Part shown: positions 1 to 7,744 of the stretch, piece by piece
How the letters are laid out: each line of letters starts with the position of its first letter
How positions within the stretch are numbered: the first letter of the stretch is position 1
NCBI RefSeq assembly: GCF_900103005.1
Contig: NZ_FMWL01000009.1
Coordinates: 1-64,000, forward strand
Length of the DNA stretch: 64,000 nucleotides
Reading direction: 5' to 3'
DNA from: Acidaminobacter hydrogenoformans DSM 2784
GTDB lineage: Bacteria; Bacillota; Clostridia; Peptostreptococcales; Acidaminobacteraceae
Notes under the pieces: model-generated
The model's input: the letters and a program-made list of their open reading frames with translations, nothing else
What the model was told of the DNA's origin: nothing
Database searches by the model: none
Translations under genes and position numbers: made by a program

Positions 1-581
1 TCAGCCTTTTGGAGAAGGGATACCAGCATACTGAAGTCACTGTTTGAGAGGGCGACGTCTACGACGGTTGCTGGGACTTCAGGCTCAGGGTTGAGTTTGA
101 AAGTGGAAGGTACCAGTACACTGTCAATGATGTGAATGACGCCGTTCGTTGCCATGACGTCTGCAGTGACGACACTCGATTCGTTAATCTTGACGCCGCT
201 GGTAAGGTCGACTTTAATCGTTTCGCCGCTGAGGGTTGGCGCCGTCATACCATTGCTTAAATCTGTGCTGAGGACTTTGCCTGAAACGACGTGGTAGAGA
301 AGCACTTCTTTAAGCTGTGGGTGATTCAGCAAATCTTCTGCTGAAATATCGAGCGCGGCGAGAAGCTTTTCAAAGGCTGCGTTGGTCGGAGCGAATACGG
401 TGAAAGGACCCTCTGCCTGAAGGGCACCTACCAGCTCTGCCTTTTGAAGCGCTGCTACCAGAATACTGAAGTCTTCATTGCCAACTGCGATTTCTACTAT
501 ATCCTGATCTTGAGTGAAGCCTGGAACGCCAATGCCGATCAACAATACTAAACTCATCAATAAACTCATAAGCTTTTTCAT
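1..581 (-). CDS. FAS1 (fasciclin) repeat surface protein, partial
   Basis: N-terminal 193 codons of a secreted fasciclin-domain protein; the gene runs off the left edge. The ATG at 581 has GGAGG 7-8 nt upstream. Residues 1-19 form a hydrophobic signal peptide (KKLMSLLMSLVLLIG). A complete FAS1 repeat spans about residues 27-160, with the typical FTVFAPTNAAF and GVIHVIDSVLVPS boxes. A second repeat begins near residue 168 (VDVALSNSDF) and is cut. FAS1 domains mediate cell adhesion or matrix contacts outside the cell. The gene is divergent from a class B sortase and both promoters carry the same 17-bp motif, so joint regulation is inferred. Whether the protein is a sortase substrate cannot be judged because its C-terminus lies outside the window. 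Confidence 0.88.
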   Translation of the reverse strand, partial: MKKLMSLLMSLVLLIGIGVPGFTQDQDIVEIAVGNEDFSILVAALQKAELVGALQAEGPFTVFAPTNAAFEKLLAALDISAEDLLNHPQLKEVLLYHVVSGKVLSTDLSNGMTAPTLSGETIKVDLTSGVKINESSVVTADVMATNGVIHIIDSVLVPSTFKLNPEPEVPATVVDVALSNSDFSMLVSLLQKA

Positions 582-647
582 TTTGAATACCTCCTGATTT
601 ATATTGGTGTGTGATATTTTTTAATTCCGTGTTGATTTGATGTCTAT

Positions 648-676
648 AAAATATCACATATCGTGTTATTTGTCAA
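648..676 (-). promoter_or_regulatory. promoter of the FAS1 gene with operator-like motif in the spacer
   Basis: Read on the minus strand, -35 TTGACA (676-671), a 17-nt spacer and -10 TATTTT (653-648). The spacer and the edge of the -10 are covered by the imperfect palindrome ATCACATATCGTGTTAT (653-669 on the plus strand). The same motif occupies the sortase promoter 61 bp away, so it is probably a binding site for a shared regulator. Confidence 0.7.
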
Positions 677-704
677 CGTCTTTTTGAAAATAATTCTCAA
701 TTAC

Positions 705-733
705 TTGATTTTTATCACATTTCGTGTTATATT
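705..733 (+). promoter_or_regulatory. promoter of the sortase gene with operator-like motif in the spacer
   Basis: -35 TTGATT (705-710), 17-nt spacer, -10 TATATT (728-733). The motif ATCACATTTCGTGTTAT (714-730) fills the spacer and overlaps the -10, differing by one base from the copy at 653-669. Placement between -35 and -10 is typical of repressor sites. Confidence 0.7.
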
Positions 734-751
734 GAGTACGAGGTGATAGAT

Positions 752-1624
752 ATGACTTCCTCTAAAAACGCTCATAAAAACCCTGATAATAACCTTAACA
801 ACAACTTGAAACATTCTTCTAAAGGGAAATGGTTGAATATTATAATGGCTGCTTCCGTGATTCTCCTGCTGGGCACCGCTTTTGTAGCTTGGCAGCGGGC
901 TGAAGCTCAAATTGCTTATGAAACTTTATCACAGGAAAGAGCTATGCAAGAGACTACTGAAACTGGCGTTTCCACTGAAACATCCCAATTTTCTACCATT
1001 GAAGCCTCTTTAAATAAAACTGCAGGCCTTGAACCTAAAGTTAGCGACAGTGCTTACTATTTTAAAGAAAACCTCAACAAAGAGTGGCTGAATATCAACC
1101 CGGATTTTATGGGCTGGCTTAGAGTTCCTGGCACAAATATTGACTACCCTTATGTACGCGGCGGGGACAACGATTACTACCTGAAGCGTGACTTTTATGG
1201 AAAGTACAGCGAGGCGGGCACCTTATTCATGGATTATAGAAACCTGGGTAGCTTCAACGATCAGCACACGTTGATTTATGGTCACAACATGAAAAACAAA
1301 TCCATGTTTCACAGCCTGACGTATTATCACGACTTTGAATTTTTCGAAGAAAACCAGGTCATCGAACTTTCGGGCCTGTATGAAACAAGAACCTTCAAGA
1401 TTTTTTCAGTGTATGAGATCTCCGCGGATGACTATGCTTTTACACTGGATTTTGAGTCGTCTGATCAGTATCAGGATTATTTGGAAGCACTGAACAGACT
1501 GTCCCTTCACTCACAAAAACAGGCGTTCACAGCAGATCCAGGTCAAAAGCTGTTGACTCTGGTCACCTGCAGCTACGGCGTGAATAACGGTCGGACCATA
1601 GTGCACGCGGTTGAGATAAAGTGA
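752..1624 (+). CDS. srtB: class B sortase
   Basis: Membrane-anchored cysteine transpeptidase of the class B type, 290 aa, which cleaves a sorting signal in surface proteins and attaches them to the cell wall. One membrane segment lies near residues 27-48. The catalytic triad is visible as His in LIYGHNM, Cys in TLVTCSYG and Arg in NNGRTIVH. ATG 752 is chosen over the in-frame GTG at 743 because GAGGTG (740-745) sits 6 nt before the ATG and would overlap the GTG. No NEAT-domain or other clear substrate gene adjoins it; the divergent FAS1 gene is the only surface protein nearby. A terminator follows at 1732-1785. Confidence 0.93.
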   Translation: MTSSKNAHKNPDNNLNNNLKHSSKGKWLNIIMAASVILLLGTAFVAWQRAEAQIAYETLSQERAMQETTETGVSTETSQFSTIEASLNKTAGLEPKVSDSAYYFKENLNKEWLNINPDFMGWLRVPGTNIDYPYVRGGDNDYYLKRDFYGKYSEAGTLFMDYRNLGSFNDQHTLIYGHNMKNKSMFHSLTYYHDFEFFEENQVIELSGLYETRTFKIFSVYEISADDYAFTLDFESSDQYQDYLEALNRLSLHSQKQAFTADPGQKLLTLVTCSYGVNNGRTIVHAVEIK

Positions 1625-1731
1625 CACTTAGAGGGGCAAGGGCCATAGGTGCCAGCCACCTCTTCCCCTTCCCCATTTGTTTCCCGAACCATTTCCTCAC
1701 ACCGCTTCTCTGAATCTTTTCCCTGCAAAAT

Positions 1732-1785
1732 AAAGCGACACCTCACAAAAGAGAGCTTGCTCTCTAATGTAAGGTGTCGCTTTTG
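1732..1785. terminator. bidirectional terminator between convergent genes
   Basis: Perfect 12-bp arms AAAGCGACACCT (1732-1743) and its complement (1772-1783), with an internal GAGAGC hairpin and T-rich sequence after the right arm. It lies between srtB (+) and yjbQ (-), which converge here. Confidence 0.8.
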
Positions 1786-1826
1786 TTTATGCACGTCTGT
1801 TGGTATTCATGCTGCCTTTGTAAAAC

Positions 1827-2243
1827 CTATTCCCCAATAATCTTCACCAGCACCCGCTTGCGGCGCTTTCCATCAAACTCCCCATAGAAAATCTGCTCCC
1901 ACGGTCCCAAATCCAGCTTCCCGGCCGTGACCGCGACCACGACCTCCCGCCCCATAACAGTGCGCTTGAGATGCGCATCCGCGTTGTCCTCGTAACCATT
2001 GTGATCGTACTGGTCATAAGGCTTCTCCGGCGCCAGCCGCTCCAGCCAGCGTTCGAAATCCCGATGCAGACCGCCTTCGTCGTCGTTGATAAAAACACTG
2101 GCCGTGATGTGCATGGCGTTGCACAGCAGCAGCCCCTCCTGAATCCCGCTCTCTCTGAGACAGCTCTGAAGCTCACTGGTGATGTTCACGAATCCTCGCC
2201 GCGTAGGCAGATTAAACCACAGCTCTTTTCTAAAATGCTTCAA
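1827..2243 (-). CDS. yjbQ: YjbQ / UPF0047 family protein
   Basis: About 138-aa member of the YjbQ family (UPF0047), some members of which have a weak secondary thiamine-phosphate synthase activity; physiological role unclear. Family signatures are present: [12 protein letters not shown] at the N-terminus, [14 protein letters not shown] in the middle and [12 protein letters not shown] with metal- or ligand-binding histidines. I place the start at TTG 2243, because GGAGGT (2256-2251) lies 7 nt upstream and the family normally begins right before RKELWF; an ATG at 2282 would add 13 residues without a ribosome binding site. Single gene, separated from the ABC-F gene upstream by about 65 nt. Confidence 0.88.
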   Translation of the reverse strand: MKHFRKELWFNLPTRRGFVNITSELQSCLRESGIQEGLLLCNAMHITASVFINDDEGGLHRDFERWLERLAPEKPYDQYDHNGYEDNADAHLKRTVMGREVVVAVTAGKLDLGPWEQIFYGEFDGKRRKRVLVKIIGE

Positions 2244-2308
2244 GTCAAAAACCTCCAGTCCATTGATTTTACTGACCTGCAATATAATTTATGTTGATGG
2301 CCACGACA

Positions 2309-4255
2309 TCAACCTTCTCTTTTGTTCTGCTCAATCTCCTCAACCTTCTCGTTGAGATAAGTCCAGCGCTCAATCGCTTCGTCCAGCCGCGCCTCAAGGG
2401 CTGTCTTTTCTTCTGTTAAGCGTCCCAGCACTTCGAAATCCGACGCAGCCGCCAGCATCTGTTCTTCGAGACCTTGAAGCTCTGTCTCCAGCCCGGAGAT
2501 GACCGAGTCGATCTGGTCGAACTCCCGCTGCTCTTGATAAGACAGCTTCATAGGCTTGGCCTTTTCTGCTGGCTGGGAGGTGGTGGGGGACTTGGTGACC
2601 ATCGGCCCAATTGATTTCTTTGTGGTCTTTTCGTTTTGAATGTCCTCTTCCTCCTGGCCTTGGCGGTCCATGAACTGCCTGTAGTCCGTGTAATCGCCGG
2701 CGAGCTGCCTGACACGGCCGCCACCCTCAAAGGAGAAAATGCTGGTCACAATACGGTCGAGGAAATAGCGGTCGTGGGAGACCACCATGACGGCGCCTGG
2801 AAAATCGTCCAAGTAATCCTCCAGGATGCCGAGGGTCTGGATGTCCAGGTCATTGGTGGGTTCGTCCAGCATCAGGACGTTTGGGGCGCCCATAAGGATT
2901 CTGAGCAGGTACAGACGGCGCCGCTCGCCGCCGGAGAGTTTGGAGATGGGCGTCCACTGGGCGCCTGGCGGAAACATGAAGCGCTCCAGCATCTGGGAGG
3001 CGCTTTTAACGCCGTCGTTCGTCGTAATGAATTCCGCCTGCTCGCGGATGTATTCAATGACGCGCAGATTCAGATCCATATCTTCGTTTTCCTGAGAGAA
3101 ATACCCAATGCGGACCGTATCACCAATGGATACCCTGCCCTGATCCGGCATCAGCCGGCCTGCCGCCAGCTTCATCAAAGTGGACTTCCCAATGCCGTTG
3201 GGACCAATGATCCCAATCCGGTCATCCCGCAGCAGCGTGTAGGAAAAGTCCTGAAGGACGGTCAAGTCGCCATAGGCCTTGCTGATCTGGTCCATCTCAA
3301 TGATCTTTTTACCCAGTCTCGAAAAGCTGACCTGCATCTCAACGCCGCCAGCACTTTCCGGGCCCTTTTGGGCAGTGAGCTGGTCGAAGCGCTCCAGCCT
3401 GGCCTTTTGCTTGGTAGACCTGGCTCTTGCGCCCCTGCGGATCCATTCCAGTTCTGTCCGGATCAGGCTCTGGCGCTTGCGTTCTGAAGCCTGTGCCATC
3501 TCTTCCCGCCGGGCTTTGAGTTCGAGATAGCCGGCATAGTTGGCCTGATAACTGTATAGACTGCCGCTGTCAAGCTCCAGAATCCGGTTTGAAATGCGGT
3601 CGAGCAGATACCGGTCGTGGGTCACCATCAGCAGCGCGCCCTTGCGTTTAAGAAGATATTTTTCCAGCCAGTCCACCGTGTCGTTGTCAATGTGGTTCGT
3701 TGGCTCGTCCAGAATCAGCAGGTCCGCTGGGCTGATCAGCACGCTGGCCATGGCCACACGCTTGCGCTGGCCGCCAGACAGTGTCGCCACGTCTGCCTCG
3801 AAGGCCGTGACGCCAAGCTGGGTCAGAATGTTCTTTGCTTCCGCTTCCGTGGTCCAGGCCTCCAAATGGTCCATCTTTTGGGTCAGCGCGATCAGCTGCT
3901 TCTCCCTCTGAGCATCCCCCGGGTGCGCCTGAACCCCTTGCAGCGCCCGCTCATAGTCCCGGATCAGCTGCATAACCGGAGAATCCCCCTTAAAGACCTG
4001 CTCCAGCACTGTGGTTCCTGGCTCGAACTCTGGACTCTGTGCCAGATAAGCTACTGTCATCCCGCTGCTGATGGTCACCTTTCCCCCATCCGGGGTCTCC
4101 ACCCCGGCAATCACCTTCAAAAACGTGGACTTCCCCGTCCCGTTAATCCCAATCAGGGCAATCCGTTCGCCTTCATTCACGGCAACGGAAACGTCTTCCA
4201 GCAACCGTTTTTCGCTATAGCTCTTTGTAATTTTATCTGCCGTTAATATATTCAT
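2309..4255 (-). CDS. ABC-F family ATPase, Uup-like
   Basis: Cytoplasmic ribosome-associated ATPase of the ABC-F family, 648 aa, with two nucleotide-binding domains and no membrane segments. Domain 1 has Walker A GINGTGKST, signature LSGGQRKRVA and Walker B DEPTNHID. Domain 2 has GPNGIGKST, LSGGERRRLY and DEPTNDLD. A charged linker near residues 540-575 is followed by a C-terminal coiled coil (about 575-645), the layout of Uup and related proteins rather than of the short antibiotic-resistance members. The linker codes over one copy of the GCCGATGGT/C-rich repeat found intergenically elsewhere (2598-2606). No neighbouring gene suggests a specific antibiotic role. Confidence 0.9.
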   Translation of the reverse strand: MNILTADKITKSYSEKRLLEDVSVAVNEGERIALIGINGTGKSTFLKVIAGVETPDGGKVTISSGMTVAYLAQSPEFEPGTTVLEQVFKGDSPVMQLIRDYERALQGVQAHPGDAQREKQLIALTQKMDHLEAWTTEAEAKNILTQLGVTAFEADVATLSGGQRKRVAMASVLISPADLLILDEPTNHIDNDTVDWLEKYLLKRKGALLMVTHDRYLLDRISNRILELDSGSLYSYQANYAGYLELKARREEMAQASERKRQSLIRTELEWIRRGARARSTKQKARLERFDQLTAQKGPESAGGVEMQVSFSRLGKKIIEMDQISKAYGDLTVLQDFSYTLLRDDRIGIIGPNGIGKSTLMKLAAGRLMPDQGRVSIGDTVRIGYFSQENEDMDLNLRVIEYIREQAEFITTNDGVKSASQMLERFMFPPGAQWTPISKLSGGERRRLYLLRILMGAPNVLMLDEPTNDLDIQTLGILEDYLDDFPGAVMVVSHDRYFLDRIVTSIFSFEGGGRVRQLAGDYTDYRQFMDRQGQEEEDIQNEKTTKKSIGPMVTKSPTTSQPAEKAKPMKLSYQEQREFDQIDSVISGLETELQGLEEQMLAAASDFEVLGRLTEEKTALEARLDEAIERWTYLNEKVEEIEQNKREG

Positions 4256-4332
4256 CTTGTGCTCCTTCGTCGAAAAGTTCGTGAATTAATTTTACCACGA
4301 TTCAGCAAAAAAGACTTTCATGACTTTGGTGG

Positions 4333-4430
4333 GGGACAGGGACACGCGGTGTGGGACTGGGCCGCGTGGCAAGGGACAGGGACACGCAGTATGGGACTGG
4401 GCCGCGCTGCGCAGCTGGGGACTGGCACGG
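4333..4430. repeat. two tandem 40-bp G-rich repeat units
   Basis: Two units of 40 bp starting at 4333 and 4373, each reading GGGACAGGGACACGC..GT.TGGGACTGGGCCGCG, followed by a partial GGGGACTGGCACGG. The same building blocks recur at 32727-32768 and 34140-34240. Several G-runs of three or more lie close together, so quadruplex formation is possible. The stretch 4256-4553 has no gene besides this repeat and a terminator. Confidence 0.75.
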
Positions 4431-4491
4431 CAAAAATTCTTCAAAATAGAAGCATCATACATAGATCGCCCACGTCCTGAAACAAGACAAT

Positions 4492-4522
4492 TAAAAAAAG
4501 CTGGCTGATTGATCAGACAGCT
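4492..4522 (-). terminator. terminator of the Sel1-repeat gene
   Basis: On the minus strand AGCTG-T-CTGAT-CA-ATCAG-C-CAGCT is followed by a run of seven T, just downstream of the stop at 4554. Confidence 0.8.
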
Positions 4523-4553
4523 CCACAACTGAATACTTGCCAACAACAGAAGT

Positions 4554-5198
4554 CTACACACTCTCCAAACCCTGAGCCTCTTCCCACAGCTTTCGCCAAT
4601 ACACGGAATGCTCAGACCAGTCATAGGGCAGCTGGTCCTTAAGGGCCAGCCAGCGCTGCTCAACTCTCCCCTTGGATTCGTCATCAATTAGCTCAGCGGC
4701 TTGGTCCCGGTATACCTCAGCGGACCTGAACCGAATGCTCGAGCAGTACACTGCCATACTCGCCCACAGGTAAGCTTCCTCCGGATCTTTCTCAACACCA
4801 TGACCAGAAAGGTACAACCCTGCCAGATTACACTGAGCGCCTGGGTTGCCATGCCGGGCAGCCCTGATATACCACTTAACCGCCGCCTGCGGATTGTGTT
4901 CGCAGGCGTTGTGCTTTGGCCTGTATCTCATATAATAGTTTGCCACACCACATTCAGCGGAGGGATACCCCTCTTTAGCCGCCCTCATGTAATTCTCAAA
5001 AGCCATATTGTCATTTTTTCTGATGCCGTGTCCAAATTCACTTGCGAACCCCAAGGTGAAAATCGCTGGAATATAACCACTGATTGCCAGTTTTTTTATA
5101 GTTTTGATAGCCTTCGCGTAATTTCGCTCTTCAGAAGTGCCGTAAAAATAAGGATAAAGCAGTCCAAATTCCTGCTTCTCATTAGCACTGCCCCACAT
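4554..5198 (-). CDS. Sel1-like (TPR-type) repeat protein
   Basis: 214-aa protein built of Sel1-like helical repeats, visible as AMKWYIRAA/A.WGN-like units: FENYMRAAKEGYPSAECGVA, VKWYIRAARHGNPGAQ and GHGVEKDPEEAYLWAS. Such proteins are protein-interaction scaffolds; the partner here is unknown. No signal peptide, so probably cytoplasmic. ATG 5198 is preceded by GAGGGGGTGAG. It lies 70 nt behind the SLH-chagasin gene with a 13-bp hairpin between them, and could be cotranscribed with it. Confidence 0.8.
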   Translation of the reverse strand: MWGSANEKQEFGLLYPYFYGTSEERNYAKAIKTIKKLAISGYIPAIFTLGFASEFGHGIRKNDNMAFENYMRAAKEGYPSAECGVANYYMRYRPKHNACEHNPQAAVKWYIRAARHGNPGAQCNLAGLYLSGHGVEKDPEEAYLWASMAVYCSSIRFRSAEVYRDQAAELIDDESKGRVEQRWLALKDQLPYDWSEHSVYWRKLWEEAQGLESV

Positions 5199-5216
5199 GA
5201 TCTCACCCCCTCTTCA

Positions 5217-5250
5217 GGTGAAATGGCGCACAGCCCGGCGCCATTTCACC
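5217..5250 (-). terminator. hairpin between the SLH-chagasin gene and the Sel1 gene
   Basis: 13-bp perfect arms GGTGAAATGGCGC (5217-5229) and complement (5238-5250). There is no T-run on the minus strand, so it may be an mRNA processing or attenuation hairpin rather than a full terminator. Confidence 0.5.
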
Positions 5251-5268
5251 ACCTGATCTCTTCAAGCT

Positions 5269-6498
5269 CTATTGAATCCTTCTAACGCTCTCTACGAGAC
5301 CATCTTCCCCAACATTCACAGCGTAAATCCTCGTCTCAACCGCCGTCTCCGGTGCCTCCCATGGTCTGTAATACTGGAAGGTCAATCGGACGCAGCCCTG
5401 TTCAAAAACTTTAAATGTCCAGGTGTGATGCCCACCTGCACCCACGACATTTTCCGAGGTCTCTCCCGCGACATACGCGTCACTTTCAAGCGCCAAAATC
5501 CCCTCCACGCTTAAGCTGTAGCCCCAGCTATAGCCCGTTGAAGGATTTTCCTCCAGCGTCAGTGTCAAGGTTTTCCAGTCTTCAGAAACTACGAATTCAG
5601 GTGGCGTCACATCCAAAAGATCAATGACATTCATCAGCATGGCAGCCGCCTCAGCTCTTGTCACAAGACGTTCCGGTTCAAATTTTCCATTGTCCCCGGC
5701 GATCAAGCCAAGGTTCCAGAGCGCGAGCACATACCCGCGGCCCTCTCCTGGAATCTGTTCAAAATCACTGAATGGCACGCCGGCCCCAGGCCCTTCAGAC
5801 TTCTGAAGCTCCAGCGCCTTAGCCAGCATAACCGCAATCTGATAACGATTAAGCGGCGATTGGTCATAAGTCTGAGTCTGATTCATGATACGAAGCGCCG
5901 TCTGCTCTCGAAGCGCCTCCCGAGCCCACTCCGGAATCACGGTCCAGTCAATTTCCATATCCAGCGCTGTATAAGGCTCAATGCCCTTAAGGTCCCGGAC
6001 CAGATGGCTGACCATAAACACACCTTCAAGCGCTGTGATGTTGCCTTGTGGCTTGAAGCTTCCGTCCGGATAACCGTTTACCAGCCCCCAAAGGTACGCC
6101 CAGCGTATGTGTTCCCTCGCCCAGTGCTCTTCAATATCAGAGAAATGCTGTCTGTACGCGTTCTCTGGCTGGTCACCAACCTGAATCCTATGCGCCTGTT
6201 CAAGGCGCTCCTGCAGCTGAAGCTGAGTCTCGCTGCTGAGCAGAAGCTGCGCCCTGAGCTGACTTCTGAAAAGCAGCTGCGCCTCCGTCAAAGCTTGAAC
6301 GCGGTCCTGGTCCCGCTCCTGAATCATAGGCTGGGTACCGCAGCCCGTCATATCCTGAATCCGGTCCCGGTCAAGCACAGGGTTTTCCGCCCCACTTCCA
6401 GTCCCACCCGTCGTCTCTGCAGCCAGTACAGGTGTCCCGGCAGCCAGTGCCATTAACACCATTGAAAAAATTAAAATGACTCCACAAAGTTTACGCAC
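5269..6498 (-). CDS. SLH-domain protein with C-terminal chagasin-like (I42) domain
   Basis: Secreted cell-wall-bound protein of about 409 aa. A signal peptide (residues 1-30, ending ..TPVLAAE) is followed by a Gln/Arg-rich helical stretch (60-110), three S-layer homology repeats (FSDIEEHWAREHI, WAREALREQTAL, FSDFEQIPGEGRG) and a C-terminal domain with all three inhibitory loops of chagasin-type cysteine peptidase inhibitors: NPSTGYSW, VGAGGHHTW and YYRPWE. Inference: an inhibitor displayed at the cell wall against papain-like or clostripain-like peptidases. The start is taken as GTG 6498, with GGAGGTG (6511-6505) 6 nt upstream; an ATG at 6513 overlaps that site. Confidence 0.87.
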   Translation of the reverse strand: MRKLCGVILIFSMVLMALAAGTPVLAAETTGGTGSGAENPVLDRDRIQDMTGCGTQPMIQERDQDRVQALTEAQLLFRSQLRAQLLLSSETQLQLQERLEQAHRIQVGDQPENAYRQHFSDIEEHWAREHIRWAYLWGLVNGYPDGSFKPQGNITALEGVFMVSHLVRDLKGIEPYTALDMEIDWTVIPEWAREALREQTALRIMNQTQTYDQSPLNRYQIAVMLAKALELQKSEGPGAGVPFSDFEQIPGEGRGYVLALWNLGLIAGDNGKFEPERLVTRAEAAAMLMNVIDLLDVTPPEFVVSEDWKTLTLTLEENPSTGYSWGYSLSVEGILALESDAYVAGETSENVVGAGGHHTWTFKVFEQGCVRLTFQYYRPWEAPETAVETRIYAVNVGEDGLVESVRRIQ

Positions 6499-6609
6499 TA
6501 TGTTCACCTCCACATTTTGGTCGTTGAATAAGAACCTCCATCCCGTGCGAAGAAAATCCCCGTTGACTGCATATTATATATACCCATTCCAAAGCATGAA
6601 TACCCGTTT

Positions 6610-6658
6610 GCCGATGGTTCCCTTCCCCCAAAACATCCCCTTGCCACCACACCCCCAC
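6610..6658 (+). repeat. GCCGATGGT/C-rich interspersed repeat copy
   Basis: GCCGATGGT at 6610-6618 followed by a long C-rich tract with CCCC runs, in the leader region of the SLH gene. One of eleven GCCGATGGT copies in the window. Confidence 0.6.
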
Positions 6659-6663
6659 GACCT

Positions 6664-6714
6664 ACAAAAAAATCCAGCGGCACAAACTCTCAAACCGGAG
6701 CCGTGCCGCTGGAT
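6664..6714 (-). terminator. terminator of the membrane-anchored protein gene
   Basis: Perfect 12-bp arms ATCCAGCGGCAC (6672-6683) and complement (6703-6714), followed on the minus strand by a T-run. Confidence 0.85.
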
Positions 6715-6757
6715 CTACAGCTTTCAAATCACGCGCAGTACCTTTTTCCTTAACCCA

Positions 6758-7645
6758 CTATTTTTCTGAAGTAAATACAACGCGCCCGTCAGGATCACTT
6801 ATAGTGAGCCGTTCAAATAAATTTTGGTCTCCGTTAAAGCTATTATCCGAATCCAGGAAGAACCCGTCCACATAGTATTCATAAGTCAGCCCCAGGTTAT
6901 CCTCCATGACAGCCATCAGCTCATAAGTTTGGCCACTGTCCAGCGTCACTTCCTGATCTATAGGAACAAAAATATCGTAGCCCGTAAGCTCAGTCTCATG
7001 GGTATTGACTGGGACACCATCCTTTAATTCAAGCAGCTTGACGCTTTTGATTTCTCCCTTGTAACGATCCGGCTCAAGGGAGATCATAACCTCGCCGTTC
7101 ACTCGCCACGTATTTGAACCCTCAGAATGACTGAACCCGCCATTGAAGTGCGCGCCAAAATTCGGCAGATAGTCATATCGAAGTGGACCATAAACCATCA
7201 GTTCTTCAATCTCGCGACGCCCCCCCTGTTCAAAGACTATGGCGGTATGCAGCTCCTCAAAGACAGAAACCGAAAGCGTCCCTGTCAGGGCATAGTCTGT
7301 TTCAGGAACCATCGGCACCTCCTGGCCATTGAGGACAAGTTTGACTGCAGTCCCTTCCTCAAAGCGCTTCGGCAGCACGGTCACGTGAACAGGTACTGTA
7401 AAGGCTTCTGGATTCAGCTCCCCAAAATCGAATTCATGAGATACCAAGAGGCTCGCTTGAGCATTCAGCTTCTGCTCAATGTTATAGGTTAAGCTGCCAA
7501 GCTCTGAATCCAGGCTATGTAATTGCGATTGCAACTGATTGCCCTGCTGAGCGACTTCCCTGTTCAAACCACCAATTTTCAGGATCACGTAGGCGTTCAG
7601 AACAAGAGACAGGATGAGCAGCAGAGATAAATGCTTTGTTTTCAT
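6758..7645 (-). CDS. membrane-anchored protein of unknown function
   Basis: About 295 aa, no family recognised. An N-terminal membrane anchor (SLLLILSLVLNAYVIL) is followed by a coiled-coil stretch (residues 27-65) and an all-beta extracellular region with repeated sandwich-like strands. The start is placed at ATG 7645 (GGAGG 11 nt upstream); a longer frame to 7732 lacks support. A GCCGATGGT word within codons for VPMVPE may be chance. It sits behind the pentapeptide gene and in front of its own terminator, so it may be a single transcription unit. Confidence 0.7.
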   Translation of the reverse strand: MKTKHLSLLLILSLVLNAYVILKIGGLNREVAQQGNQLQSQLHSLDSELGSLTYNIEQKLNAQASLLVSHEFDFGELNPEAFTVPVHVTVLPKRFEEGTAVKLVLNGQEVPMVPETDYALTGTLSVSVFEELHTAIVFEQGGRREIEELMVYGPLRYDYLPNFGAHFNGGFSHSEGSNTWRVNGEVMISLEPDRYKGEIKSVKLLELKDGVPVNTHETELTGYDIFVPIDQEVTLDSGQTYELMAVMEDNLGLTYEYYVDGFFLDSDNSFNGDQNLFERLTISDPDGRVVFTSEK

Positions 7646-7744
7646 AGCTTTTACAGCCTCCATAACCTTTTTTGAACCCAGTTGAAGGGGTGGCCTCTCA
7701 CTGATTTCCCACCCGTTTATATTTATAAACATGCCACTGCCGCT

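Noticed and set aside
743-745. GTG 743 as start of the sortase
   Set aside because: It lies inside the GAGGTG ribosome binding site that serves ATG 752.
2636-3487. Long plus-strand reading frame opposite the ABC-F gene
   Set aside because: Antisense shadow of a fully conserved ATPase gene; no ribosome binding site and no family similarity.
5860-6456. Long plus-strand reading frame opposite the SLH-chagasin gene
   Set aside because: Shadow; the minus-strand product has complete domain evidence.
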